40,390 nucleotides of DNA from a virus. A program made the translations under genes and the position numbers. Below are positions 5,952 to 13,259 of this stretch, piece after piece. The notes beneath the pieces are model-generated. The model was not told where the DNA came from, did no database searches, and saw nothing but the letters and a program-made list of their open reading frames with translations. Within the stretch, counting starts at the first letter, position 1, and every line of letters begins with the position of its first letter. The stretch covers positions 1 to 40,390 of the IMG/VR virus record IMGVR_UViG_3300045240_000185; one strand, 5' to 3'.

Positions 5952-6135
5952 ACGATCTGGATGCCAAAAGCCCGTCGAGACGTGGTGTGTTCTATGCCTG
6001 CGCTGTTTTTGTCTCGAGCATGACAAGTTGCCGGACGGGCATGTCTGCCTGAGTGCCATGCGTTTCAACACCAGTCGCGTGCTCGACGACGACGAGGTCG
6101 AAGCCGCCCTCGAGCACTTCCAACCACTGCCATGA
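5926..6135 (+). CDS. AN1-like zinc-finger protein (69 aa)
   Basis: Start GTG 5926 is preferred, although GGAGGA lies only a few bases upstream; GTG 5908 is the alternative. Residues about 8-41 carry C-x4-C-x7-C-x2-C-x4-C-x2-H-x6-H-x-C, close to the AN1 zinc-finger spacing of eukaryotic and archaeal stress proteins. An acidic tail (DDDEVEAALEHF) follows. The gene overlaps the end of the HNH gene and is coupled by ATGA to the next one. Function in a phage is unknown; protein or nucleic-acid binding is inferred. Confidence 0.65.
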   Translation: MNDVPQTCERSGCQKPVETWCVLCLRCFCLEHDKLPDGHVCLSAMRFNTSRVLDDDEVEAALEHFQPLP

Positions 6136-6407
6136 CCAGACACCTGTTTGCCGTCGTCAAGAATCCCGCGTATGGCGACCGCGCGCCCGAGCGACTCACA
6201 CCCTCCTGTCACGATGGCTCCGCGCCGCTGACGATCCAGTGCTCGTGCGACGCCCAGATGCACCTGCACGAGTCACAACTTGCCGCAGTTCCAGAGCATG
6301 CCATCATCCGCTCGCGCTGTTCAGGCTGCGGCGACGCCCTCGAACTGGACGTGGACGAGCTCAAGAAGGCATACCAACTGATGCGCGACCTGGGCTGGCA
6401 CGCGTGA
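6132..6407 (+). CDS. Small zinc-ribbon-like protein (91 aa)
   Basis: ATG 6132 overlaps the previous stop (ATGA). The sequence IQCSCDAQMHLHES and SRCSGCGDALEL supplies two Cys pairs and His residues for a likely zinc ribbon at about 36-72, followed by a charged helix (DVDELKKAYQLMRDLGW). The family is not recognised. It is part of the plus-strand accessory operon. Confidence 0.6.
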   Translation: MTRHLFAVVKNPAYGDRAPERLTPSCHDGSAPLTIQCSCDAQMHLHESQLAAVPEHAIIRSRCSGCGDALELDVDELKKAYQLMRDLGWHA

Positions 6408-6408
6408 A

Positions 6409-6810
6409 ATGTCGCTAGACGAAGGGCAAACCCACTACGTGGGCGACGGGTGTCAGCCAGCCCACGATCCGCGCATCGACGCTGAGCCCGTCGTTCTGAC
6501 CGACGCCCAGATCATCTACGACTTCGGCCACGAGATCGGACGGCTCAAGCACGAGGTCGAGCGGCTGCAACGCGAGAATGGGTCACAGGCCCGCATGTAT
6601 GCACTCTGCGAAGACACGTTGCGCGACCGTCAGGAGAAGGTCAAGCAGGCTGAAGCCTTCGTCGATTGGCATCTGAAAGGGCAGCCGCGTACGCCAGGAA
6701 CGCTCTATCCGATGACGTACGCCACCCAGAATCTGTGGCATGAGGAATGGGACCGTCGCCTCGCTGCTCTCATCGCGGCGCTTACTAGAGAGAAGGCCAA
6801 TTATCTATGA
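6409..6810 (+). CDS. Coiled-coil hypothetical protein (133 aa)
   Basis: It starts one base after the previous stop. Residues about 30-85 form a charged coiled-coil (FGHEIGRLKHEVERLQREN and DRQEKVKQAEAFVDWHL), and a Trp-rich helical end follows. It overlaps the next gene by ATGA. No known domain is seen. Confidence 0.6.
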   Translation: MSLDEGQTHYVGDGCQPAHDPRIDAEPVVLTDAQIIYDFGHEIGRLKHEVERLQRENGSQARMYALCEDTLRDRQEKVKQAEAFVDWHLKGQPRTPGTLYPMTYATQNLWHEEWDRRLAALIAALTREKANYL

Positions 6811-7133
6811 CAAACGTGATCCTTGATGCGTTTCGCCGACGGTTCGGGCACAACCCCGAAATCAACGAATTGACGCCGTTCGGCTTCTTTGAAGCAGGCT
6901 GGCTCGCCAGATCATCCATGGACAGCACGGTGATCGAGGTTGGGAGAGAGCAACTGGCCTACTGGGGCGCAGCGGTCACCCTCGCCGAGTCGTTCATGTC
7001 GCTGGTCTACTTTCGTGGCGGCATCCGCGAGTGGGACACGCCAGCAACACCCGCGAAGGAACGCTGGCATACGGCCATCGCTGAGACTGAACAAGCTTCG
7101 CGGCAGATAGCGGCGCTGCTTGATGCACCCTAA
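6807..7133 (+). CDS. Hypothetical protein (108 aa)
   Basis: ATG 6807 overlaps the previous stop (ATGA). The N-terminus has an FRRRFGHNPEINELTPFGFF segment, which looks like a small helical module; the rest is mostly helical. Downstream a 14-base gap leads to an HNH gene. Function unknown. Confidence 0.6.
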   Translation: MTNVILDAFRRRFGHNPEINELTPFGFFEAGWLARSSMDSTVIEVGREQLAYWGAAVTLAESFMSLVYFRGGIREWDTPATPAKERWHTAIAETEQASRQIAALLDAP

Positions 7134-7147
7134 AGCGAGTTAGTCGA

Positions 7148-7630
7148 ATGAACCGTGATGAACTTCGATTTGCCAAGTACGTCGAGAAAACGGATACCTG
7201 CTGGTTATGGACAGGTGCGACCACGAACGGCTATGGGTCGTTCCGCGCGGGCAAGGTTATGGCAGGTGCGCATCGTTTTGCCTGGGAATGGGCTCACGGG
7301 GAAGCAATACCAGAGGGGATGGAAATTCACCACGTGTGTCGTACGCCCAGATGTGTCAACCCAGCACATCTGGAAGTCACCACCCGCCGCCGTAATCTGC
7401 AACAGCGCAGATATGACTCATGGCGCGAGTTAGCCGGTCCCGCTGGTGGCGTTGAGGCCGAACTTGTAACAGTGACGCTGAATTCCGAGCAATCAGCCTG
7501 GGTTCGCGCCCGAGCAGCCGAGACGAACAGTCCCGTTCAGGACGTGGTAGAGCGGGCCGTATACCGATACATTCGCGGGCTGCTCAAGGATGAAGCGCGC
7601 AGACTTTCGGCTAAATCCCGGAATGTCTAG
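7148..7630 (+). CDS. HNH endonuclease fused to an RHH-like C-terminus
   Basis: This 160-residue protein has an HNH_3 domain at about 8-90 (YVEKTDTCWLWTG, AHRFAWEW, MEIHHVCRTPRCVNPAHLE). The C-terminal part (about 103-145) reads LVTVTLNSEQSAWVRARAAE followed by SPVQDVVERAVYRYI, a strand-helix-helix as in RHH DNA-binding proteins. The RHH part may give site specificity or autorepression. It sits between two small genes of the accessory operon, as expected for an inserted homing gene, and overlaps the following gene slightly. Confidence 0.88.
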   Translation: MNRDELRFAKYVEKTDTCWLWTGATTNGYGSFRAGKVMAGAHRFAWEWAHGEAIPEGMEIHHVCRTPRCVNPAHLEVTTRRRNLQQRRYDSWRELAGPAGGVEAELVTVTLNSEQSAWVRARAAETNSPVQDVVERAVYRYIRGLLKDEARRLSAKSRNV

Positions 7631-7886
7631 CAAACCTGACATGCTCGCGGCGGCAGGCGAATTAGCCGAACGCGTCAAGGCGCGCGAGTGGGAGGGCGGC
7701 ATCAGGATCGTGCTGCAAGGGTCGATGCGCGCCGTAACAAAGCCCGGTGGCGTCGATCTTGAGGCAGGCTTCAGAGCAGACGTGTTCTATGACACTCGCT
7801 CACGCCGGCCAGCGTTCACCCTGGTCGCGGAGACACCGCAACAGGTGCTGCGCGACCTGGCAGCACTGCTCGACGACCAGGCTTGA
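7623..7886 (+). CDS. Hypothetical protein (87 aa)
   Basis: ATG 7623 overlaps the HNH stop by eight bases; an in-frame ATG at 7590 would add 11 residues. The sequence begins MSSKPDMLAAAGELAERVKA and ends in a helix (TPQQVLRDLAALLDDQA); a strand-rich middle lies between. No family is recognised. It is the last well-supported gene of this plus-strand unit. Confidence 0.5.
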   Translation: MSSKPDMLAAAGELAERVKAREWEGGIRIVLQGSMRAVTKPGGVDLEAGFRADVFYDTRSRRPAFTLVAETPQQVLRDLAALLDDQA

Positions 7887-7957
7887 TAACGCTAAGAGCA
7901 CGTAGGATTGTCAAGCTGGCCAAATCGCTCCCGTTTGCCCTGGAACGATGGGTGTAC

Positions 7958-8021
7958 GCGCTCGAGCAGGCGCACGCGATGCCGCCGCCCTGCGACGTAC
8001 ACCCCAGCGCTGCTCGAGCGC
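7958..8021. terminator. 12-bp inverted repeat at the convergence point
   Basis: GCGCTCGAGCAG at 7958-7969 and CTGCTCGAGCGC at 8010-8021 are perfect arms with a 40-base loop. They lie exactly where the plus-strand accessory unit meets the end of the minus-strand late operon. There is no U-tract, so termination would need Rho, or the pair may be a protein site. Confidence 0.35.
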
Positions 8022-8098
8022 TAGACGAGGCCCAGGACTCTGAGCAGGATGACGATGATCAGTACGGTGATAATCAGCCCGCCGACGCCGTACACCAT
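8021..8098 (-). CDS. Tiny membrane protein (25 aa)
   Basis: ATG 8098 begins one base after the TGA of the 50-residue membrane protein. The peptide is almost wholly hydrophobic (VYGVGGLIITVLIIVILLRV). It is the last gene of the late operon. Tiny single-span peptides paired with a cell-wall enzyme often serve as holins or their regulators, which I infer here from position. Confidence 0.5.
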   Translation of the reverse strand: MVYGVGGLIITVLIIVILLRVLGLV

Positions 8099-8099
8099 G

Positions 8100-8252
8100 T
8101 CAGATCATCCGCGAGATGGCCAACCCGGCGAACATTCCGAACACGATCAAGGGGTTGAGCGGCAAGACGCCGACCAGCCCGATGACGGCCAGAATCAGGA
8201 TGATGATCGCGAGAATGAGTCCGATCGTAATCGGCGGCATCGCAATATTCAT
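8100..8252 (-). CDS. Small two-span membrane protein (50 aa), candidate holin
   Basis: Start ATG 8252 is fixed by a strong Shine-Dalgarno (AAGGAGC, four bases before the ATG). Two hydrophobic segments are seen: PITIGLILAIIILILAVIGL and about residues 28-47 (PLNPLIVFGMFAGLAISRM). It lies ten bases after the C39-like peptidase gene, so a holin role in lysis is plausible. Confidence 0.6.
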   Translation of the reverse strand: MNIAMPPITIGLILAIIILILAVIGLVGVLPLNPLIVFGMFAGLAISRMI

Positions 8253-8262
8253 GGTTGCTCCT

Positions 8263-8688
8263 TCACACCAGCCAGACGACGCTGAAGCCGCCCAGACGTT
8301 CAAAGTCTGAACGGCTCAGGATGTCGTAAATCCCCTTGTAGCCTTGCGCGCTGTTGGCCACCCACAGATTGGTGCCCTGCACCCCGCGCAGCGCGACCCA
8401 GTGGTACCAGTTCGCTCCACTGAGCATGCCCGGCGTTTCACGTGCCAGCGCGTACACCGAGTCATAGTCGAGCCACCCCTGCGCGCTGTCCTGGCCGTAC
8501 TCCCCGAGCACCCGCTGCAGCTCGGCGCCTGAGCCATCCATCAGCCCGTAGGTCGGGTTGATCTCCTCGGTGTAGCCGATCTGCATGGTGGTGGTGTAGC
8601 GATCACTCGCAGCCTCCATGCCGGTCGCTACCTTGAGCCAATCCAGGCTGCACGCCGCACACGTCCAGTCGAGCAACTGGGGCTCCAT
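8263..8688 (-). CDS. C39-like peptidase, candidate endolysin
   Basis: From ATG 8688 the protein has 141 residues. QLLDWTCAACSLDWL places a likely nucleophile Cys10 at the start of a helix, and NWYHWVALRGV with His96 and LWVANSA with Asn112 complete a papain-like Cys-His-Asn/Asp set. This resembles C39-like peptidases with a DDWSCS-type start. No Shine-Dalgarno precedes ATG 8688, and the same frame is open upstream with protein-like sequence (PPAVRWDPYTP), so the true N-terminus may be longer. Next to two tiny membrane proteins at the end of the late operon, a lysis role is likely. Confidence 0.7.
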   Translation of the reverse strand: MEPQLLDWTCAACSLDWLKVATGMEAASDRYTTTMQIGYTEEINPTYGLMDGSGAELQRVLGEYGQDSAQGWLDYDSVYALARETPGMLSGANWYHWVALRGVQGTNLWVANSAQGYKGIYDILSRSDFERLGGFSVVWLV

Positions 8689-8738
8689 CGGTGTGTAGGG
8701 ATCCCATCGAACCGCCGGTGGTGCCGGCTCGATCCCTG

Positions 8739-8921
8739 CTAGAAAGCTAGGCGGTTGACCTTGTTGTCTTCTTCGTAATACCAGTACTGTGCGTCTCTCG
8801 CGAGCGTGAGACTTACCTTCCGTCCGGGCTCGAGGATCACGTACTGCTCATCGCTGCGGGCGGAATCGTTATTTTCGTCGATGGCGGCCTGCACGCCTGG
8901 CCCGATGTTGTAGTCGGTCAT
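8739..8921 (-). CDS. Hypothetical protein (60 aa)
   Basis: ATG 8921 overlaps the previous stop (ATGA). The small acidic protein has a strand-rich middle (YVILEPGRKVSLTLARDAQY) and could be a compact virion or fibre-associated domain. Its end overlaps an open frame leading into the C39-like gene. No family is recognised. Confidence 0.6.
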   Translation of the reverse strand: MTDYNIGPGVQAAIDENNDSARSDEQYVILEPGRKVSLTLARDAQYWYYEEDNKVNRLAF

Positions 8922-9313
8922 GTCTGAGTCGCCTCCAGCCTCTTCAGCACCTGGTCATCGAGTACCCATCTGGCCTCGCCGTCGGTGTCGATCACACGCT
9001 GCTTGACCTCGGCCGCGGCCTGCTCGGCACTTTTGGCTTCGCGTGCCAGACCGGGCTGCATCGCTACCATGACGTGCAGCGACTGGCCCAGCAGCGCGTC
9101 GGCGCCACCACCTGGCGGCCAGTACGACACGCTGCCGCAGCCCTCGAACGGGCACGGCACCACGACCACGTTCTCGTTGGGCGTGCCGTCAACATTGACC
9201 CCGTAGCTCACCGTGGCGGGATCGAGTGTGCCCTCGTGGCTGCCGCCGGGAGCGTCGGCGTGCTCGTACTCCCACGCGGTGGGATCGTTGAAGGAGGTGA
9301 CTTTTACAGACAT
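8918..9313 (-). CDS. Hypothetical late protein (131 aa)
   Basis: The start is ATG 9313, directly behind the fibre gene stop. A Gly/Asp-rich N-terminal half ends with VVVVPCPFEGCGSVSYWPPG, a possible Cys-x4-Cys metal site, then a helical region (AEQAAAEVKQRVIDTDGEAR). It may be a tail or fibre accessory protein by position. Function unknown. Confidence 0.65.
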   Translation of the reverse strand: MSVKVTSFNDPTAWEYEHADAPGGSHEGTLDPATVSYGVNVDGTPNENVVVVPCPFEGCGSVSYWPPGGGADALLGQSLHVMVAMQPGLAREAKSAEQAAAEVKQRVIDTDGEARWVLDDQVLKRLEATQT

Positions 9314-9315
9314 GG

Positions 9316-10368
9316 TTAAGGGTTCGCCTCCATGACCACGTTGGCCCCCGCGATATTGTTGTTGTAACTCGTGGTCCCCGTTGCGGTAACCAAGACAGCC
9401 AACGAGACGGTGTCGACAGACCCTGACAGGATGATGGGTTGACCACAATTCGAGACAAGCCAGGTGGCATTCTTCGTAAAGGTTGGAGTGATCGCCTTCC
9501 TCGCCTTGAAACCGAAGAGCGTGCCGGTGGTGATCCCTGCCCCCCCATAGAAGGTGAACACAATTTCGTTCTGGAGCGCACCGACCACTTCGTAGTACCG
9601 TAAGCATCTGGCGAAGTCGTCGGCCGGGTGCATGGGCACGTAGTTGGCCGCCTGCGAGCCCACCACCAGCATGGCGTTGTCCACGTAATACGTGCCCGCA
9701 ACGTCGAACACCACGCGTGCCTGGAACTGCGACGCACTCGCCCCGGCCGTGCCCGTGACCGTCAGGGTCTCATATGCCCCACCACCCGTGTGGTACGCGC
9801 CCAACGCGGTCGCGCCCGTCGAGTCGAAGAGTGACAGTCGGCATCCGTTCGCCACGCTGCACTTGACCCGCGCGGAAAGGGAATAGGTCCGCCCACGAAA
9901 CTCCTGGCCTTCGGTGGTGTTGGGGATGAGATAGCTCACCAGCAGGTTGGTGGGACCTCCTGTGGCAACGATTGCCGCGCAGGTGCCGCCGCTCTGTGCG
10001 GCATTGGCCGTATCGCGTGAAACGCTCATCGTACCCACTGGCGCGACCATCCATCGGTCGGCCGACCACGACCCACTGGCCGTAAATGGGCCTGCCCCTC
10101 TTTGCCAAATTTCGAAGCCGCCATTGGTCAGCAGGTTGTCGCGCGCGACGTCCGCGCCCAGCATGGCGTTGGTGATCGAGCCGCCAGGGATCGCAGACGG
10201 AGCAATCGCCCCACCCTGGTGCGCCCCGCCGTGGTTGTGGCCGGTCACGTTGTTGAACAGCGCGTCCACCGTCCGCAGGGAATTCGCCAGCGACAGCGTC
10301 AGGTAGTCGGCGTTGTCATCGGTGTCGACCGCCGTCGCCAGATTCAGTTCAGTGGTTGATCCGCTCAT
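9316..10368 (-). CDS. Tail fibre / receptor-binding-like protein (350 aa)
   Basis: Start ATG 10368 has an excellent AAGGAGGAG Shine-Dalgarno. The N-terminus (about 1-75) ends in a short collagen-like, His/Gly-rich hinge (TGHNHGGAHQGGAI). Then NLLTNGGFEIWQRG opens a jelly-roll, carbohydrate-binding-like domain of the kind often found in phage fibres (about 80-250), with SADRWMV and a YYVDNAMLVVG strand near its end. A strand-rich tail completes it. It probably contacts the host surface. It follows the nozzle-like gene, as a fibre gene does in short-tailed phages. Confidence 0.78.
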   Translation of the reverse strand: MSGSTTELNLATAVDTDDNADYLTLSLANSLRTVDALFNNVTGHNHGGAHQGGAIAPSAIPGGSITNAMLGADVARDNLLTNGGFEIWQRGAGPFTASGSWSADRWMVAPVGTMSVSRDTANAAQSGGTCAAIVATGGPTNLLVSYLIPNTTEGQEFRGRTYSLSARVKCSVANGCRLSLFDSTGATALGAYHTGGGAYETLTVTGTAGASASQFQARVVFDVAGTYYVDNAMLVVGSQAANYVPMHPADDFARCLRYYEVVGALQNEIVFTFYGGAGITTGTLFGFKARKAITPTFTKNATWLVSNCGQPIILSGSVDTVSLAVLVTATGTTSYNNNIAGANVVMEANP

Positions 10369-10377
10369 GTCTCCTCC

Positions 10378-12519
10378 TTAAAGGAAGCGCGTCTGTGCAA
10401 TGGGAAAACCGCGCAGGTCACCGATACGGGTGCCGCGCGTGCGGCCGATCACGCCCAGGATCTCGATGATGCCGAACTGGGTCGCGTTGATGTCCAGCGC
10501 CCACGCCTGCCCCCCGAACGCCGAGTGCGCCACCATGCGTTCGGTGTAGTCGAACAGCGCCACGTTGAGGATCGTCTCGTCGGGGAACTCGAGCGCGACC
10601 GTGGCCGGCGCCGCGGCAGCCTGCATGACCATGTCACGGATGAAGCGGCCGCTCTGCCGAATACTCGCCCCGTCACGCCGCGCGACGAAATCCTGAGCGG
10701 CCACCGAGAAGGTGAAGTCCCGGCGGAACTGCGGCACGAGCCGCTCGTGGAGCCCCACCCCCTGCAGCACCATGCTGCTGGCCGTGCTCGCCGAGCTCAT
10801 CGTAATTTTGAGCTCGATGGCGTTGCCCGCGATCGACTGCCCGAGATCCTGACGCTGGCCGTTGAAGGTGAACGGCGTGTCCCAACTGATGAAGTCGCTG
10901 GTGGGAGGAGGCGTGGTCGGCGGCATGCCCGCGGAGCCGCGCAGACGGTAGCTCAGGTCGACCTCGGCGCCTTGCGGGAACCACGGGCCGAAGACGCTGG
11001 CGCCGACGAACTGTTTGTTGTCGGCCTGGAACATGGCGTGGTGCAAGGGCACGACGACATAGCTCGGCCCCAGGGTGAACTCGGCGCCCGAGTCGGGCGT
11101 CAGCGGGAACGGCACCAGTTTGATCCAGTCGTAGCCGCCGTCGGCGAAGCCGATGTAGAGCCGCGCGTCGGAGGGGATGTTCGAGACCCACAGCGCGGTG
11201 GCCTTGCGGCCGGTCCAGTGCGCGATACACCCATCCCACTGGTCGGCGAAACTGTAGCTGGTGCCCGTGTCGGTCTGGCCCGGCTCCCAGTTGCCGTACG
11301 TCAGCAGGTAACTGGTGTTCTTCGCGGCGTTGTAGATCACGCCGAAGGCCATCTGGCTGTTCCAGCCCTCGAACGCCTGGACGGGGCCTTTGACCTCGCT
11401 GATGTTCGAGAGCGCGCGGCCCGGCCCTTCGGCGGTAAGCACCGCGCCGCCCTGCATGTCGAGACGCCAGAAGGCGTGGTCGGTCCGAAACCACAGGCTG
11501 CCCTGCCACGCGGACGCGGTGCGGGCGTTGTCCGGATCGACGGTGCTCTGCAGGCCCGGAAACAGGTCGTTGTCCGACCCGTCGCCATTGGTCGTAAACA
11601 CGTCGCCATTGGCTTTGAAGATGCACAGACGGTTGGTGGTCTGACGGATCGCGGTGATCGGGATCGACGGGTTGCCGATCAGGATCGGCCCCGACCACGA
11701 GCCGGCGACCTTGGGATCGTTGGTGCATTTGCGGATGACGCAGGCGGCCGAGTCGGCGGCCCAGAGCTCGTCGCCGACGATCTCGAGCAGGTTGGCCGAG
11801 AACCCCGCGGGCAACGCGCAGGTGGTGGTCACGCCGGCCGCGCGCTCCTGCAGCACGCCGTCGTTCCACGCCACGTAGAGTGCGTCGACGGCTCCCGCGT
11901 AGGCTCCCTTGTAGCGGGCCGCGTCAGTGGCGATCTGGCCGGCGCGGGTGATCACGGCTGCCTGGCCCGTATTGGTGTCGTCGTTGCGGACCAGGACATT
12001 GGCCCCGGCCAGAATGAAGACGGCCAGCGTGCCCGAGGCGTTCAACGCCTCGACGAAGCGGCGCACCGAACCCGTCGCGGGAGGCACGATCGGATGCACC
12101 AGCGGTCCCTGGCCGAACAACCCGCCGGTGACCCAGCAGTCCATCGCGTAGTGGTAGCGGTGGTCGGTATTCGAGGACTGCACGCTTTCGCCCATGCCGC
12201 CCGTCGGCTTGAACATGAACGTGCGTTCCTTATAGATCGGCGCCGAGTCGTAGTCCTGCGCCGGGGGGAAGTAGGGATCGACCGGTTTCTGCTTCTTCCC
12301 CACCAGCAGGCCCGTCTGCCCGGGGATCAGCATCAGTCCCTGGCGGAAGATCTGCTGCGCGGTGGTCTGGCGCGTGTGGCCGATCAGTTGCGGCCGCAGT
12401 TGGCCGATCGTCTTCGGCCGCAGGTCGCCGATGGTGTGCGGTCCCGTGATCGGCTGGTCCATCAGGCCCAGTCGAAGGTCCCATGGCCAGGGACGGCGGC
12501 GCGACGACAGGGTGGGCAT
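10378..12519 (-). CDS. Tail nozzle / tubular-protein-B-like structural protein (713 aa)
   Basis: A basic N-terminus with repeated IGDLRP/IGQLRP/LIGHTRQ motifs is followed by a long strand-rich body with repeated Trp, Gly and Asp turns (GVLQERAAG, DELWAADSA, GSLWFRTDHAFWRLD). This suggests a beta-propeller like the tail nozzle (T7 gp12 type) of podoviruses. The motif returns at the C-terminus (IGDLRGFPIAQTRFL), so the two ends may pack together. Position after the connector and before the fibre supports the role. No enzymatic motif is seen. Confidence 0.6.
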   Translation of the reverse strand: MPTLSSRRRPWPWDLRLGLMDQPITGPHTIGDLRPKTIGQLRPQLIGHTRQTTAQQIFRQGLMLIPGQTGLLVGKKQKPVDPYFPPAQDYDSAPIYKERTFMFKPTGGMGESVQSSNTDHRYHYAMDCWVTGGLFGQGPLVHPIVPPATGSVRRFVEALNASGTLAVFILAGANVLVRNDDTNTGQAAVITRAGQIATDAARYKGAYAGAVDALYVAWNDGVLQERAAGVTTTCALPAGFSANLLEIVGDELWAADSAACVIRKCTNDPKVAGSWSGPILIGNPSIPITAIRQTTNRLCIFKANGDVFTTNGDGSDNDLFPGLQSTVDPDNARTASAWQGSLWFRTDHAFWRLDMQGGAVLTAEGPGRALSNISEVKGPVQAFEGWNSQMAFGVIYNAAKNTSYLLTYGNWEPGQTDTGTSYSFADQWDGCIAHWTGRKATALWVSNIPSDARLYIGFADGGYDWIKLVPFPLTPDSGAEFTLGPSYVVVPLHHAMFQADNKQFVGASVFGPWFPQGAEVDLSYRLRGSAGMPPTTPPPTSDFISWDTPFTFNGQRQDLGQSIAGNAIELKITMSSASTASSMVLQGVGLHERLVPQFRRDFTFSVAAQDFVARRDGASIRQSGRFIRDMVMQAAAAPATVALEFPDETILNVALFDYTERMVAHSAFGGQAWALDINATQFGIIEILGVIGRTRGTRIGDLRGFPIAQTRFL

Positions 12520-12527
12520 TTCTCAGA

Positions 12528-13259
12528 CTACGCCGTGGTGTTGTTGGTGATGATGCCCTGGCTCTGCAGCGCGACCAGCAGGTCGGTCAGCACCGTGCTG
12601 CGGATCATGCCGCGGCGTCCGCTGATCGCCAGTGGTGTCGGTGTCCAGGCAGGCCCAACCGCCCCGGCGGCTCCCTGCGGCCCCGTCGCGCCCTGAGGCC
12701 CGGTGAGTCCGGTCGGGCCGGCAACGCCCGGATTGCCCTGCGGCCCGGTCGCTCCAGGGGAGCCCTGTGGACCGGTGGAACCCTGAGGACCAGCGACCCC
12801 CTGGCTGCCGGTCGGGCCGGCGCTACCGGTCGGCCCCTGCTGGCCAGTATTGCCGGTGGCTCCCTGCGGACCGGTGGGTCCCGGAATCCCCTGCGGACCC
12901 TGTGGTCCGACCGGGCCGAGCGGACCGGCTGGGCCGCCGAGATTGCCCTGGTATTGCCACACGGCCGCGTTGATGACGTTGGAGGTCAACAGCCAGTACT
13001 GGTCGTTCCACGCGTTGAGCCACAGCGTCCCGACACTCAGGGTGTAGTCCTGGGGCAGCGGATTGCGCGTGTCGACGACCCAGCCCGGGCCGAGCGAACC
13101 CTGTGGTCCTGGCTGGCCCTGAGGACCGGCTGGTCCCGCCGGGCCAACCGGCCCCACCGCGCCGGGTTGCCCCTGCGGGCCTGGCGGTCCCTGCGACCAC
13201 GACGGCGGCCCGGCAGGAACGCCGAGCACGCTGCCGTTGATGACCGCGGGATCAATCAC
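12528..13259 (-). CDS. Collagen-like virion fibre protein (243 aa)
   Basis: Start GTG 13259 overlaps the TGA of the adaptor gene (GTGA). Two blocks of Gly-x-y triplets (about residues 18-56 and 93-200, of the form [16 protein letters not shown]) flank a compact domain with [21 protein letters not shown] non-collagen C-terminal helix ([19 protein letters not shown]) probably sets the trimer. Collagen-like stalks are common in phage fibres and give a thin triple-helical shaft. Confidence 0.85.
   Translation of the reverse strand: MIDPAVINGSVLGVPAGPPSWSQGPPGPQGQPGAVGPVGPAGPAGPQGQPGPQGSLGPGWVVDTRNPLPQDYTLSVGTLWLNAWNDQYWLLTSNVINAAVWQYQGNLGGPAGPLGPVGPQGPQGIPGPTGPQGATGNTGQQGPTGSAGPTGSQGVAGPQGSTGPQGSPGATGPQGNPGVAGPTGLTGPQGATGPQGAAGAVGPAWTPTPLAISGRRGMIRSTVLTDLLVALQSQGIITNNTTA

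Noticed and set aside
7883-8158. Possible TTG-started gene after the 87-residue protein
   Set aside because: It has only a TTGA overlap in its favour; the second half is acidic low-complexity sequence antisense to two well-supported tiny membrane genes.
8689-8760. Classic -1 frameshift joining the 60-residue gene to the C39-like gene
   Set aside because: No proper slippery heptamer is present near the stop (only GCTTTCTAG), so I kept only the observation of the open frame.
10525-12696. Long plus-strand frame opposite the nozzle gene
   Set aside because: It is the GC-rich antisense shadow of the 713-residue gene, with no domain or start signals.
12640-13200. Repetitive DNA that might suggest a CRISPR array
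   Set aside because: The repeats are in-frame Gly-x-y codons of the collagen-like fibre, with no spacers or constant repeat unit.
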